Source of the DNA: Methylophilales bacterium UBA4017
Lineage (GTDB): Bacteria; Pseudomonadota; Gammaproteobacteria; Burkholderiales; Methylophilaceae
Direction: 5' to 3'
Length of the DNA: 14,033 nucleotides
NCBI GenBank assembly: GCA_002384685.1
Contig: DGAZ01000042.1
Span: forward strand, 1-14,033
The translations under genes and the position numbers were made by a program. Under the pieces are notes generated by a model. It saw nothing but the letters and a program-made list of their open reading frames with translations, did not search any database and was not told the DNA's origin. Positions 6,519-13,754 of the stretch are shown one piece after another. Each line of letters begins with the position of its first letter. Positions within the stretch are counted from its first letter, which is position 1.

Positions 6519-8304
6519 TTTTTCTATCAGCGTTCGTCGGCCTTACTTTAATATGTAATTCTCTTAGCTGTTTTTCGTCCACTAGATTTGGTGCTTGTGT
6601 CATTAGGCACTGTGCTTTTTGTGTTTTAGGAAATGCAATCACATCCCTAATAGATTCAGCACCGGCAAGAAGTGTGGCTAATCGATCAAGGCCAAATGCT
6701 AGGCCACCATGTGGAGGTGCTCCATACTGAAGCGCATCAAGTAAGAAGCCAAATTTTTCACGCGCTTCTTCATCAGTAATATTGAGCGCCTTAAATACTT
6801 TTGACTGCACAGATTGTTGGTGAATACGAATAGACCCGCCGCCAACTTCCCAGCCATTAATTACCATATCGTATGCCTTTGACAAACAATTTCCTGGGTC
6901 AGTCTCCAATAAACCTTCGTGACCATCTTTGGGAGAGGTGAACGGATGATGTAGCGCATTCCATCGACTGCCATCTTCATCAAAATCAAACATAGGAAAA
7001 TCTATAATCCAAAGCGGGGCCCATACGTTCGCAGTCAAATGCTTTTTGTCATGGCCAATTTTTTCTCGCAAGGCACCAAGAGCTTCGTTCACTATATTCC
7101 TCTTATCCGCACCAAAAAATACTATGTCACCATTCTCAGCGGAAGTTTTTTCAATAATCGCTTTTAGTGCTTCGACATGGATATTTTTTACTATAGGGCT
7201 TTGCAAGCCCTCTTCATTTAATAAATCTTTATCATTGATTTTTATATACGCCAGGCCCTTGGCGCCATATATTTTTACAAACTCTGTGTACGCATCAATT
7301 TCCGAGCGCGATAGTTCAGCGCCTTTCGGTATTCTTAGCGCAGCTACTCTGCCATTATCCATATTGGCTGCAGATGAAAATACCTTAAAGTCAACGTCCT
7401 TCATGTCCTCTGTTAGGTCAATGAGCTCTAGTGTTACCCTTAAGTCTGGCTTATCTGAACCAAAACGATGCATGGCCTCATGATAGGTCATCCTTGGAAA
7501 AGACTCAGGCAATGCTTGGTCCATAACTTCTTTAAACATTTGACGTATCATGCTCTCAGCAATATTCATGACATCTTCCTCATTTACAAATGAAGCTTCA
7601 ATGTCAATTTGTGTAAATTCAGGCTGCCTGTCCGCACGCAAGTCTTCATCCCTAAAACATCTTGCAATTTGGAAGTACCTATCAAATCCTGACACCATTA
7701 AAATTTGTTTGAATAGCTGAGGTGACTGCGGTAGTGCAAAAAACTCACCGTGATGCACTCGTGATGGGACTAAATAATCTCGGGCACCCTCTGGCGTACT
7801 TCTAGTAAGGATAGGAGTTTCAATTTCTATGAATTTTTCTTGATCCAGGTACTGCCTTATATTTTTTGAAATGTCGTACCTGAGTTTCATGTTTTTTTGC
7901 ATCTGATCACGACGAAGATCAATGAAGCGATGCTCAAGCCTGATTGATTCTGTAATGGTGTCGTCATCAAGCATAAAGGGAGGGGTTAAAGAGGGGTTTA
8001 ATATTTCTACGGTCGATGCCAGCATCTCGACTTCCCCCGTAGGTAAATTTTTATTGGTAGTCCCTTCCGGCCGCAACCTCACCTTACATGTGACTTTAAG
8101 TACGTATTCATTTCGAATAGATTCAGCCGTGCTGAATGCTTCCTTCGTATCTGGGTCAATAACAATCTGTGCGAGTCCTTTGTTATCTCTGAGGTCAATA
8201 AAGATCACTCCGCCATGGTCTCTTCGACGGTGTGCCCAGCCACATAAAATCACCTCTTGATCAATATGGGCTCGATTTAATTCGCCACAATAATGTGTTC
8301 TCAT
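6511..8304 (-). CDS. aspS: Aspartyl-tRNA synthetase, probably non-discriminating (Asp/Asn)
   Basis: The gene encodes a 597-residue class IIb synthetase of bacterial type that charges tRNA-Asp with aspartate. In order there is the anticodon-binding OB fold (about 1-110), motif 1 region with IETPILTRSTPEGARDYLVP (161-180), motif 2 FRDEDLRADRQPEFTQIDIE (217-236), the bacterial GAD insertion (about 285-420) and motif 3 GGLAFGLDRL (533-542). I use the ATG at 8304 (MRTHYCGEL, matching MRTEYCG in E. coli) rather than a TTG two codons upstream; AGAGA lies 7 nt before it. Residue 30 is His in RRRDHG, where discriminating E. coli AspRS has Leu, and the RPEG motif has Gly81. Both features are seen in the non-discriminating Pseudomonas aeruginosa enzyme, so this one may also load tRNA-Asn. 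It lies 15 nt after the DUF502 gene. Confidence 0.96.
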   Translation of the reverse strand: MRTHYCGELNRAHIDQEVILCGWAHRRRDHGGVIFIDLRDNKGLAQIVIDPDTKEAFSTAESIRNEYVLKVTCKVRLRPEGTTNKNLPTGEVEMLASTVEILNPSLTPPFMLDDDTITESIRLEHRFIDLRRDQMQKNMKLRYDISKNIRQYLDQEKFIEIETPILTRSTPEGARDYLVPSRVHHGEFFALPQSPQLFKQILMVSGFDRYFQIARCFRDEDLRADRQPEFTQIDIEASFVNEEDVMNIAESMIRQMFKEVMDQALPESFPRMTYHEAMHRFGSDKPDLRVTLELIDLTEDMKDVDFKVFSSAANMDNGRVAALRIPKGAELSRSEIDAYTEFVKIYGAKGLAYIKINDKDLLNEEGLQSPIVKNIHVEALKAIIEKTSAENGDIVFFGADKRNIVNEALGALREKIGHDKKHLTANVWAPLWIIDFPMFDFDEDGSRWNALHHPFTSPKDGHEGLLETDPGNCLSKAYDMVINGWEVGGGSIRIHQQSVQSKVFKALNITDEEAREKFGFLLDALQYGAPPHGGLAFGLDRLATLLAGAESIRDVIAFPKTQKAQCLMTQAPNLVDEKQLRELHIKVRPTNADRKND

Positions 8305-8319
8305 AGTCAATTCTCTTTT

Positions 8320-8934
8320 TTATTTCTTGATAGTTTTTTTGGTTTTAGGGTCGTTGGTGACGCCCATGGAAATAACATATTTCAGCACCTGATCAACGCT
8401 AATGTCTAATTCAATCACTTTTTTTACTGGGACGATCAATGTATAACCTGACGTTGGGTTTGGCGTTGTAGGAACATAAACATTAACAAACTTGCCTTTC
8501 AATTTTTTTGTTATGAGTGCATCAGGTTCCCCGGTAATAAAAGCAAAGGTGTAGGTGCCTTCAATGGGAAACTCAATCAATACCGCCTTGCTAAAAGCCT
8601 TGCCTGAACTCTTGAGTAAAGTATCAGATACTTGCTTGATGCTACTATAAACTGACTTAATGAAAGGCACTCTATTGAGTATGTTCTCGTAGACCTGAAT
8701 AAGCTTTTTACCAAAAAAATTATTGGCAATGACACCGGTAAACATGACCGCCAAAAATGTGAGGACTACACCAAAACCAAACACATCGCCGCCAAGAAAA
8801 TATTCAGGCCTTAGATGCTCAGGGAGCAATAGAACGACCTGGTCAATAAATTGAATGAGGCTAAAAAGTACCCATACGGTAAGGATCAGTGGAATCAGGA
8901 CTAATAGTCCGGTAATAAAGTTTTTCTTAATCAT
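8320..8934 (-). CDS. DUF502-family membrane protein
   Basis: The gene encodes a 204-residue protein starting MIKKNFITGLLVLIPLILTV. Two transmembrane segments are visible (about residues 7-28 and 50-73). A mostly soluble C-terminal part follows, with the conserved PFIKSVYSSIKQVSDTLL and YVPTTPNPTSGYTLIVP blocks typical of DUF502. Plant COV/LCV proteins are distant relatives; the bacterial function is unknown. The frame is open 53 codons further upstream, but that part is basic, lies inside fmdB and lacks family similarity, so the ATG at 8934 is the start. It overlaps the fmdB end by 8 nt (ATGATTAA). Placement between an FmdB zinc ribbon and aspS is a recurrent neighbourhood in proteobacteria. 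The C-terminus is a lysine-rich tail. Confidence 0.88.
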   Translation of the reverse strand: MIKKNFITGLLVLIPLILTVWVLFSLIQFIDQVVLLLPEHLRPEYFLGGDVFGFGVVLTFLAVMFTGVIANNFFGKKLIQVYENILNRVPFIKSVYSSIKQVSDTLLKSSGKAFSKAVLIEFPIEGTYTFAFITGEPDALITKKLKGKFVNVYVPTTPNPTSGYTLIVPVKKVIELDISVDQVLKYVISMGVTNDPKTKKTIKK

Positions 8935-9157
8935 TTTTTTTGGTCTCTTTTTTTTCTGGGGTGGTAGGTGCTTTTTTATTTTTGAAGTCGGTCTCATACC
9001 AGCCCGAACCTGACAGCTGAAATCTAGGCGCCGATACCTGCTTTTGAAACAATAATTTTTGACAATGCGGGCAAGTCGTAGTCGCAGGATCATCCATCTT
9101 GCGAATTAAATCATCACGATGACCACACCCGTCGCATAAAAACTCGTACATTGCCAT
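8927..9157 (-). CDS. FmdB-family putative zinc-ribbon protein
   Basis: The gene encodes a 76-residue protein whose N-terminal half is the FmdB/CxxC_CXXC_SSSS zinc ribbon. It has the start MAMYEFLCDGCGH, cysteine pairs Cys8-Cys11 and Cys29-Cys32, and the SAPRFQLSGSGWYETDF segment that closes the domain. The last 16 residues are a Lys/Thr/Glu tail encoded by two A8 tracts (minus strand of 8934-8941 and 8948-8955). The family is regarded as regulatory by old annotation, but its role is unproven. AAGGA lies 7 nt before the ATG. It is 15 nt downstream of ssb and overlaps the DUF502 start by 8 nt, so these genes are very likely co-translated. Confidence 0.88.
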   Translation of the reverse strand: MAMYEFLCDGCGHRDDLIRKMDDPATTTCPHCQKLLFQKQVSAPRFQLSGSGWYETDFKNKKAPTTPEKKETKKND

Positions 9158-9172
9158 GGTTAATTCCTTGCC

Positions 9173-9622
9173 TTAAAAAGGAATATCGTCTTCAAACTCA
9201 TCAAAGCTAGATGCTGCTGGGGCAGGCGTTGGCTCACTTGATGAGGCTGGTGCTGTTTGGTTCATGCCGGAATCATTACTATTACTCGCTCCGCCATCCT
9301 TAGAGCCAAGCATGGTCATCTGGTCCGCAACAATTTGCGTAAAATATCTAGTTTGACCGTCTTTTTCAGACTTATTGGTCTGCAATCTTCCTTCCAAATA
9401 TACTTGGCTTCCTTTTTTTAGGTATTGATTGCCAATCTCAGCAAGTTTTCCGAACATGCTGATGTTATGCCATTCTGTTTGTTCTTGAGTATTCCCTTCT
9501 TTATCTTTATACCTTCTGCTTGTCGCAACCGCGAAACTGCAAATAGGCTGTTGAGCTGCGGTATACCTTGCTTCTGGATCCCGGCCTAATCTTCCCACTA
9601 AAATGACTTTATTTACTGACAT
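9173..9622 (-). CDS. ssb: Single-stranded DNA-binding protein SSB
   Basis: The gene encodes a 149-residue SSB. The OB fold occupies residues 1 to about 108: start MSVNKVILVGRLGRDPEARY, the ssDNA-stacking residues Trp51 and Phe57 in TEWHNISMFGKLAE, and QVYLEGRLQT. A flexible Gly/Ser/Pro/Ala linker follows, and then the acidic tip FEDDIPF, which docks RecO, RecG, PriA, exonuclease I and other repair or replication partners. Length and tip are normal for a proteobacterial housekeeping SSB. GGGAG lies 7 nt before the ATG. It is 27 nt downstream of the MFS gene and followed by fmdB. Closeness of ssb to uvrA is common in proteobacteria; here a transporter gene lies between them. Confidence 0.97.
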   Translation of the reverse strand: MSVNKVILVGRLGRDPEARYTAAQQPICSFAVATSRRYKDKEGNTQEQTEWHNISMFGKLAEIGNQYLKKGSQVYLEGRLQTNKSEKDGQTRYFTQIVADQMTMLGSKDGGASNSNDSGMNQTAPASSSEPTPAPAASSFDEFEDDIPF

Positions 9623-9649
9623 ATCAAATCTCCCAAATAGACTTTATAT

Positions 9650-10849
9650 TTAATTAACCTTTTTTTTTGCTTCGGGCACTTTCATTTGCCATGAAAATGC
9701 AAACCACAAGCCAATCAACATCATACAAAATAAAAAGCTTCCATTGTAACCGTATAACTTCGTGATCAAGCCCCCAACGGAACCCCCAACAAAAATACCC
9801 AATGATTGAGACGTATTATACACCCCCAAAGCCAATCCTTTTTTATTGATTGGAGCTACCTTGCTAACGAAACTCGGAAGTGATGCCTCTAAAAAATTAA
9901 AGGCTACAAAATAGATGAGTAACGCAATAATAATGCCAGTTAAGGTGGAAGAAAAAATAATAAAGGCGCCCTGTGCCACTAATAGAAAAAATATTGCGCC
10001 CAAAAATGAGGGCTTATTTTTTTTATATCTTTCGGAAAAAATAATTACTGGAATAATAAGCAGAAATGACACGAGTAGGACTGGGAGGTAAATATACCAA
10101 TGGTCATTTAGATCAATACCTCCCTGAGCAATCAAATATATCGGAACAATCATAAACATCGAGATTTGCGTTGCATGCAAAACGAAAATACCAAAATTTA
10201 ATCGATTTAAATGAATGTCTTTAATAATGCCAAGAAAGTCCACTTTAGTTATTGGCGATTTTTTACCCCCATTGGCTGGCTCTTTAATAAATAGGTGAAT
10301 AATAAAAAAAGCTACAATTGACAATGCTGCCATAAGCAGAAAAATGCCGTCGACTCCGATCAGTGCATTGAGCCAGGGTGATATGACCAGCGATAATGCA
10401 AAGGTTAGGCCGATGCCCCCACCAATAATAGCCATGGCTTTAGTGCGATGTTCATCCCGAGTAAGGTCTGCCAATAAAGCGGTTAGGACTGCAGAAATAG
10501 CGCCTGCGCCTTGAATGCTTCGCCCAATAATAATGCCCTCAATAGTAGATGACAAGGCAGCCACTATTGATCCAATGACAAAAAGCAGCAGCCCAAAATA
10601 AATCACTTTTTTGCGCCCAAAATAATCCGATGACATGCCAAAAGGGATTTGGAATAATGCTTGAGTCAACCCATAAATACCTAACGCAAGACCTATTTGA
10701 AAGGATGTAGGATTTCCTTCCAGGCCTGATGCATAAATAGCAAAAATGGGTAGGATAAGAAACATACCCAGCATTCTTAAAGCATAAATCGATGCGAGAA
10801 TAAAGCTGGTTCGTATCTCCAGGGGAGACATTTTATCTAAATTACTCAT
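9650..10849 (-). CDS. YajR-like major facilitator superfamily transporter without YAM domain
   Basis: The gene encodes a 399-residue, 12-helix MFS protein that closely resembles E. coli YajR along the membrane part. Shared stretches include LRMLGMFLILP (24-34), GIYGLTQALFQIPFG (57-71), GRSIQGAGAISA (109-120), ADLTRDEHRTKAMA (127-140) and the FVAFNFLEASLPS region. Motif A reads GMSSDYFGRKK (71-81), with Tyr replacing the usual Arg after Asp75. E. coli YajR has an extra C-terminal ferredoxin-like YAM domain of about 65 residues; this protein stops right after helix 12 (MKVPEAKKKVN), and no remnant of the domain is found in the 27-nt gap before ssb. The substrate is unknown; proton-coupled efflux is likely by family. 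It heads the operon and is divergent from uvrA. Confidence 0.9.
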   Translation of the reverse strand: MSNLDKMSPLEIRTSFILASIYALRMLGMFLILPIFAIYASGLEGNPTSFQIGLALGIYGLTQALFQIPFGMSSDYFGRKKVIYFGLLLFVIGSIVAALSSTIEGIIIGRSIQGAGAISAVLTALLADLTRDEHRTKAMAIIGGGIGLTFALSLVISPWLNALIGVDGIFLLMAALSIVAFFIIHLFIKEPANGGKKSPITKVDFLGIIKDIHLNRLNFGIFVLHATQISMFMIVPIYLIAQGGIDLNDHWYIYLPVLLVSFLLIIPVIIFSERYKKNKPSFLGAIFFLLVAQGAFIIFSSTLTGIIIALLIYFVAFNFLEASLPSFVSKVAPINKKGLALGVYNTSQSLGIFVGGSVGGLITKLYGYNGSFLFCMMLIGLWFAFSWQMKVPEAKKKVN

Positions 10850-10867
10850 GAAATAAATATTGGCTGT

Positions 10868-10916
10868 TTCTAATTATTTAATAATTCAGTATATTATCAG
10901 GTTGCTCCTTAATAAA
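10868..10916. promoter_or_regulatory. Overlapping divergent promoters, MFS operon and uvrA
   Basis: This lies in the 78-bp gap between the MFS gene and uvrA. On the minus strand, TTTATT (10911-10916) and TATACT (10888-10893) are 17 bp apart. On the plus strand, TATTAT (10892-10897) or TATATT (10890-10895) can serve as the -10, with a weak TTCTAA (10868-10873) as the -35. The two -10 boxes overlap, so the promoters would compete. No CTG-N10-CAG LexA site is present in the gap. Assigned by eye only. Confidence 0.35.
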
Positions 10917-10927
10917 GATAGAAATTA

Positions 10928-13738
10928 ATGGAATACCTAAAGATTAGAGGTGCCCGAACACATAACTTAAAAAATATTTCGGTTGACCTCCCAAGAAATA
11001 AACTCATTGTCATTACTGGGCTATCAGGCTCTGGTAAGTCATCACTGGCCTTTGATACCCTTTATGCGGAAGGCCAGCGAAGGTATGTAGAATCCTTGTC
11101 CGCCTATGCAAGGCAGTTTCTTGACCGCATGAATAAACCTGATGTTGATTTAATAGAAGGCTTGTCGCCAGCTATTGCTATCGAGCAAAAATCTACCTCC
11201 CATAATCCTCGCTCTACCGTAGGGACAGTAACAGAAATTCATGACTACCTGAGGCTTCTATACGCAAGGGCGGGAGACCCGTATTGTCCAGACCACCAAA
11301 TAAAATTAGAGGCAAAGACTATTTCGCAAATGGTCGACCAGATCCTTAATCTGCCGACAGATACTAAGCTAATGATTCTTGCCCCGGTCATTAACGACAG
11401 AAAAGGAAGTCATGCGGATCTGATAGATGAATTGCGAGCGCAGGGTTTTATTAGGGCCCGGGTTGATGGAAATGTATACGAAATAGACGATATTCCTCCT
11501 TTAGAAAAAAATATCAAGCATCAAATTGATGTAGTGATAGACCGAATCAAGGTTAGTACAGAAATCAAACAAAGGATTACCGAGTCGCTGGAAACCGGCT
11601 TAAAAATTGCTGATAATAAAATTATTACGCACAACATGGAGACAAAAGAAGATGTATTATTTTCCGCAAAATTCTCATGCCCGCATTGTGATTATGGTAT
11701 TCCCGAGTTAGAACCAAGGCTTTTTTCTTTCAACAACCCTATGGGTGCATGCCCAGAGTGCGATGGACTAGGGCATAAAAATTTCTTCGACCAAAGCCGG
11801 GTGGTGGCTTTTCCTGAGCTTTCGTTGGCATCAGGAGCAATTAAGGGCTGGGACAAACGGAACCAATTTTATTATCAAATACTGCATAGCTTAGCTACCC
11901 ATTATAATTTTGATCTGGAAACACCGTTCAATGCATTGCCTGAAAATATTCAAGGTATCGTTCTTCATGGCAGTAAAAATGAAAAAATAGAATTTAATTA
12001 TTTCGTCGGATCCGGTACCCCTCAAAAAAGAAAACATACCTTTGAGGGCATACTCAATAATTTCAAAAGACGATACGAAGAAACGGATTCCAATACCGTA
12101 AGAGATGAGCTGGCTAAGTACCTTAGCAACCAAATTTGCCCATCTTGTGAGGGAACCAGACTTCGAACAGAGGCGCGCAACGTCTTGGTAGAGAACATGA
12201 ATTTACATCACATATGTGAGCTACCCCTAAGAAAGGCATTCAACTTTTTTCATGACTTAAGCCTAGAAGGGAGCAAGGCACAAGTTGCTAGCAAGCTTGT
12301 TACGGAAATAAAAAATAGATTGCATTTCTTAATCAATGTTGGCTTGGACTATCTCTCCCTTTCTCGGTCGGCGGACACCCTTTCTGGAGGCGAAGCTCAG
12401 AGAATTCGACTGGCCTCACAAATAGGAAGTGGACTGACTGGCGTGTTATATGTGCTAGATGAGCCGTCGATAGGGCTGCATCAAAAAGACAATGACCGTC
12501 TGCTAGAAACTCTTAAACATCTAAGGGATATTGGTAATACCGTCATTGTGGTTGAACATGATCTTGATGCGATTATGGCAGCGGACTTTGTTCTAGATAT
12601 CGGCCCGGGCGCAGGAATCCATGGCGGGCATATTACTGCTCAAGGAACCCCGTCTGAAGTTGCAGCAAACAAGAACTCTTTAACTGGCCAGTATCTTAGT
12701 GGGCATAAAAAAATTGCCGTGCCATCAAAAAGGCATTTGCCTGGAAAAGACTTTTTTGTGATTAAGAATGCGAGGGGTAATAACTTACAAGGGGTGGACC
12801 TTAAATTACCTATCGGACTTTTTACCTGTGTTACCGGTGTGTCGGGAAGTGGAAAGTCGACCTTGGTGAACAACACGCTCTACAATGCCATTGCCAAATT
12901 TTTATATCGAAGTAATGTCGAAACTGCAGCCCATGACTCGATGGAGGGCATGGCATTTTTTGATAAAGTTGTGGATGTGAATCAAACCCCTATAGGACGC
13001 ACACCGCGTTCTAACCCTGCCACCTATACGGGGCTATTTACGCCGATTAGGGACTTATTTTCCAAAGTGCAAGAGAGTAGAACTCGGGGTTATAACCCCG
13101 GCCGATTTTCTTTTAATGTAAAAGGTGGAAGATGTGAGGCCTGTGAGGGTGACGGTGTCATTAAAGTTGAAATGCATTTTCTCCCCGATGTTTACGTCCA
13201 ATGCGATACCTGTCTAGGGCATCGATACAATCGTGAAACATTAGAAATCAAATATAAGGGTAAAAATATTCATGAGATTTTATCTTTCACCGTAGAGCAA
13301 GCCTACGCGTTTTTTGAATCCGTTCCTATTATTGAGCGCAAACTTAAGACCTTGCTTGAGGTAGGCTTGGGCTATATTCAGCTTGGTCAAAATGCGACAA
13401 CGCTATCTGGAGGAGAGGCGCAGCGAGTGAAGTTAGCACTCGAACTATCTAAGCGGGATACAGGGAAAACCTTGTATATTCTCGATGAGCCTACTACCGG
13501 CTTGCACTTTGAAGACATTCAGCTCCTATTAAATGTCCTCCATCGCCTAAGGGACAATGGTAATACCCTGGTCGTAATTGAGCATAATTTAGATGTCATT
13601 AAAACTGCAGACTGGGTGATTGATCTAGGTCCAGAAGGGGGCGATGGCGGAGGACATATTGTCGGCGAAGGTTCTCCGGAAAAGGTTAGCCAAAATCCTA
13701 AAAGTTATACCGGAAAATATTTAAAATCTTATTTATAA
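10928..13738 (+). CDS. uvrA: UvrA, excinuclease ABC subunit A
   Basis: The gene encodes a 936-residue UvrA (E. coli 940), the damage-recognition ATPase of nucleotide excision repair. It dimerises, finds DNA lesions and loads UvrB. It has two ABC ATPase modules. Module I has Walker A GLSGSGKSS (31-39, Lys37), a zinc site Cys251-Cys254/Cys275-Cys278, signature LSGGEAQ (485-491) and Walker B with DEP (511-513). Module II has Walker A GVSGSGKST (637-645, Lys643), a zinc site Cys736-Cys739/Cys759-Cys762, signature LSGGEAQ (826-832) and DEP (853-855). The UvrB-binding and insertion regions in between follow the standard layout. The start MEYLKIRGARTHNLKN matches the family N-terminus. It is divergent from the MFS operon and convergent with aroE, 4 nt apart. 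The promoter region shows no SOS box. Confidence 0.98.
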   Translation: MEYLKIRGARTHNLKNISVDLPRNKLIVITGLSGSGKSSLAFDTLYAEGQRRYVESLSAYARQFLDRMNKPDVDLIEGLSPAIAIEQKSTSHNPRSTVGTVTEIHDYLRLLYARAGDPYCPDHQIKLEAKTISQMVDQILNLPTDTKLMILAPVINDRKGSHADLIDELRAQGFIRARVDGNVYEIDDIPPLEKNIKHQIDVVIDRIKVSTEIKQRITESLETGLKIADNKIITHNMETKEDVLFSAKFSCPHCDYGIPELEPRLFSFNNPMGACPECDGLGHKNFFDQSRVVAFPELSLASGAIKGWDKRNQFYYQILHSLATHYNFDLETPFNALPENIQGIVLHGSKNEKIEFNYFVGSGTPQKRKHTFEGILNNFKRRYEETDSNTVRDELAKYLSNQICPSCEGTRLRTEARNVLVENMNLHHICELPLRKAFNFFHDLSLEGSKAQVASKLVTEIKNRLHFLINVGLDYLSLSRSADTLSGGEAQRIRLASQIGSGLTGVLYVLDEPSIGLHQKDNDRLLETLKHLRDIGNTVIVVEHDLDAIMAADFVLDIGPGAGIHGGHITAQGTPSEVAANKNSLTGQYLSGHKKIAVPSKRHLPGKDFFVIKNARGNNLQGVDLKLPIGLFTCVTGVSGSGKSTLVNNTLYNAIAKFLYRSNVETAAHDSMEGMAFFDKVVDVNQTPIGRTPRSNPATYTGLFTPIRDLFSKVQESRTRGYNPGRFSFNVKGGRCEACEGDGVIKVEMHFLPDVYVQCDTCLGHRYNRETLEIKYKGKNIHEILSFTVEQAYAFFESVPIIERKLKTLLEVGLGYIQLGQNATTLSGGEAQRVKLALELSKRDTGKTLYILDEPTTGLHFEDIQLLLNVLHRLRDNGNTLVVIEHNLDVIKTADWVIDLGPEGGDGGGHIVGEGSPEKVSQNPKSYTGKYLKSYL

Positions 13739-13754
13739 AGACCTACAAGGTCTT
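13738..13754. terminator. Small hairpin at the uvrA/aroE convergence, possible bidirectional terminator
   Basis: There is a perfect 7-bp inverted repeat, AAGACCT-aca-AGGTCTT, lying on the last base of the uvrA stop codon and across the aroE stop codon. On the minus strand it is followed by TATAAATAAGATTTT, a poor T-rich tract; on the plus strand no T-run follows. The position between convergent genes fits a terminator, but the stem is short and A/T-rich at its base. Confidence 0.4.

Noticed and set aside
7046..7483. Long open frames on the strand opposite aspS, and similar ones opposite uvrA, yebC, ruvA and the EamA gene
   Set aside because: They lie wholly within well-recognised genes, have no ribosome sites or family motifs, and are expected shadows of the coding strand.
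8935..9093. N-terminal extension of the DUF502 frame by 53 codons
   Set aside because: It lies inside fmdB in another frame, is basic and unlike the family, and the ATG at 8934 gives the standard MIKKNFITGLL start.
13085..13100. Perfect 16-bp palindrome CGGGGTTATAACCCCG inside uvrA
   Set aside because: It encodes the conserved RGYNPG segment of UvrA, whose codons favour GG-TA-CC symmetry. It has no loop and lies mid-gene, so a regulatory role is not supported.
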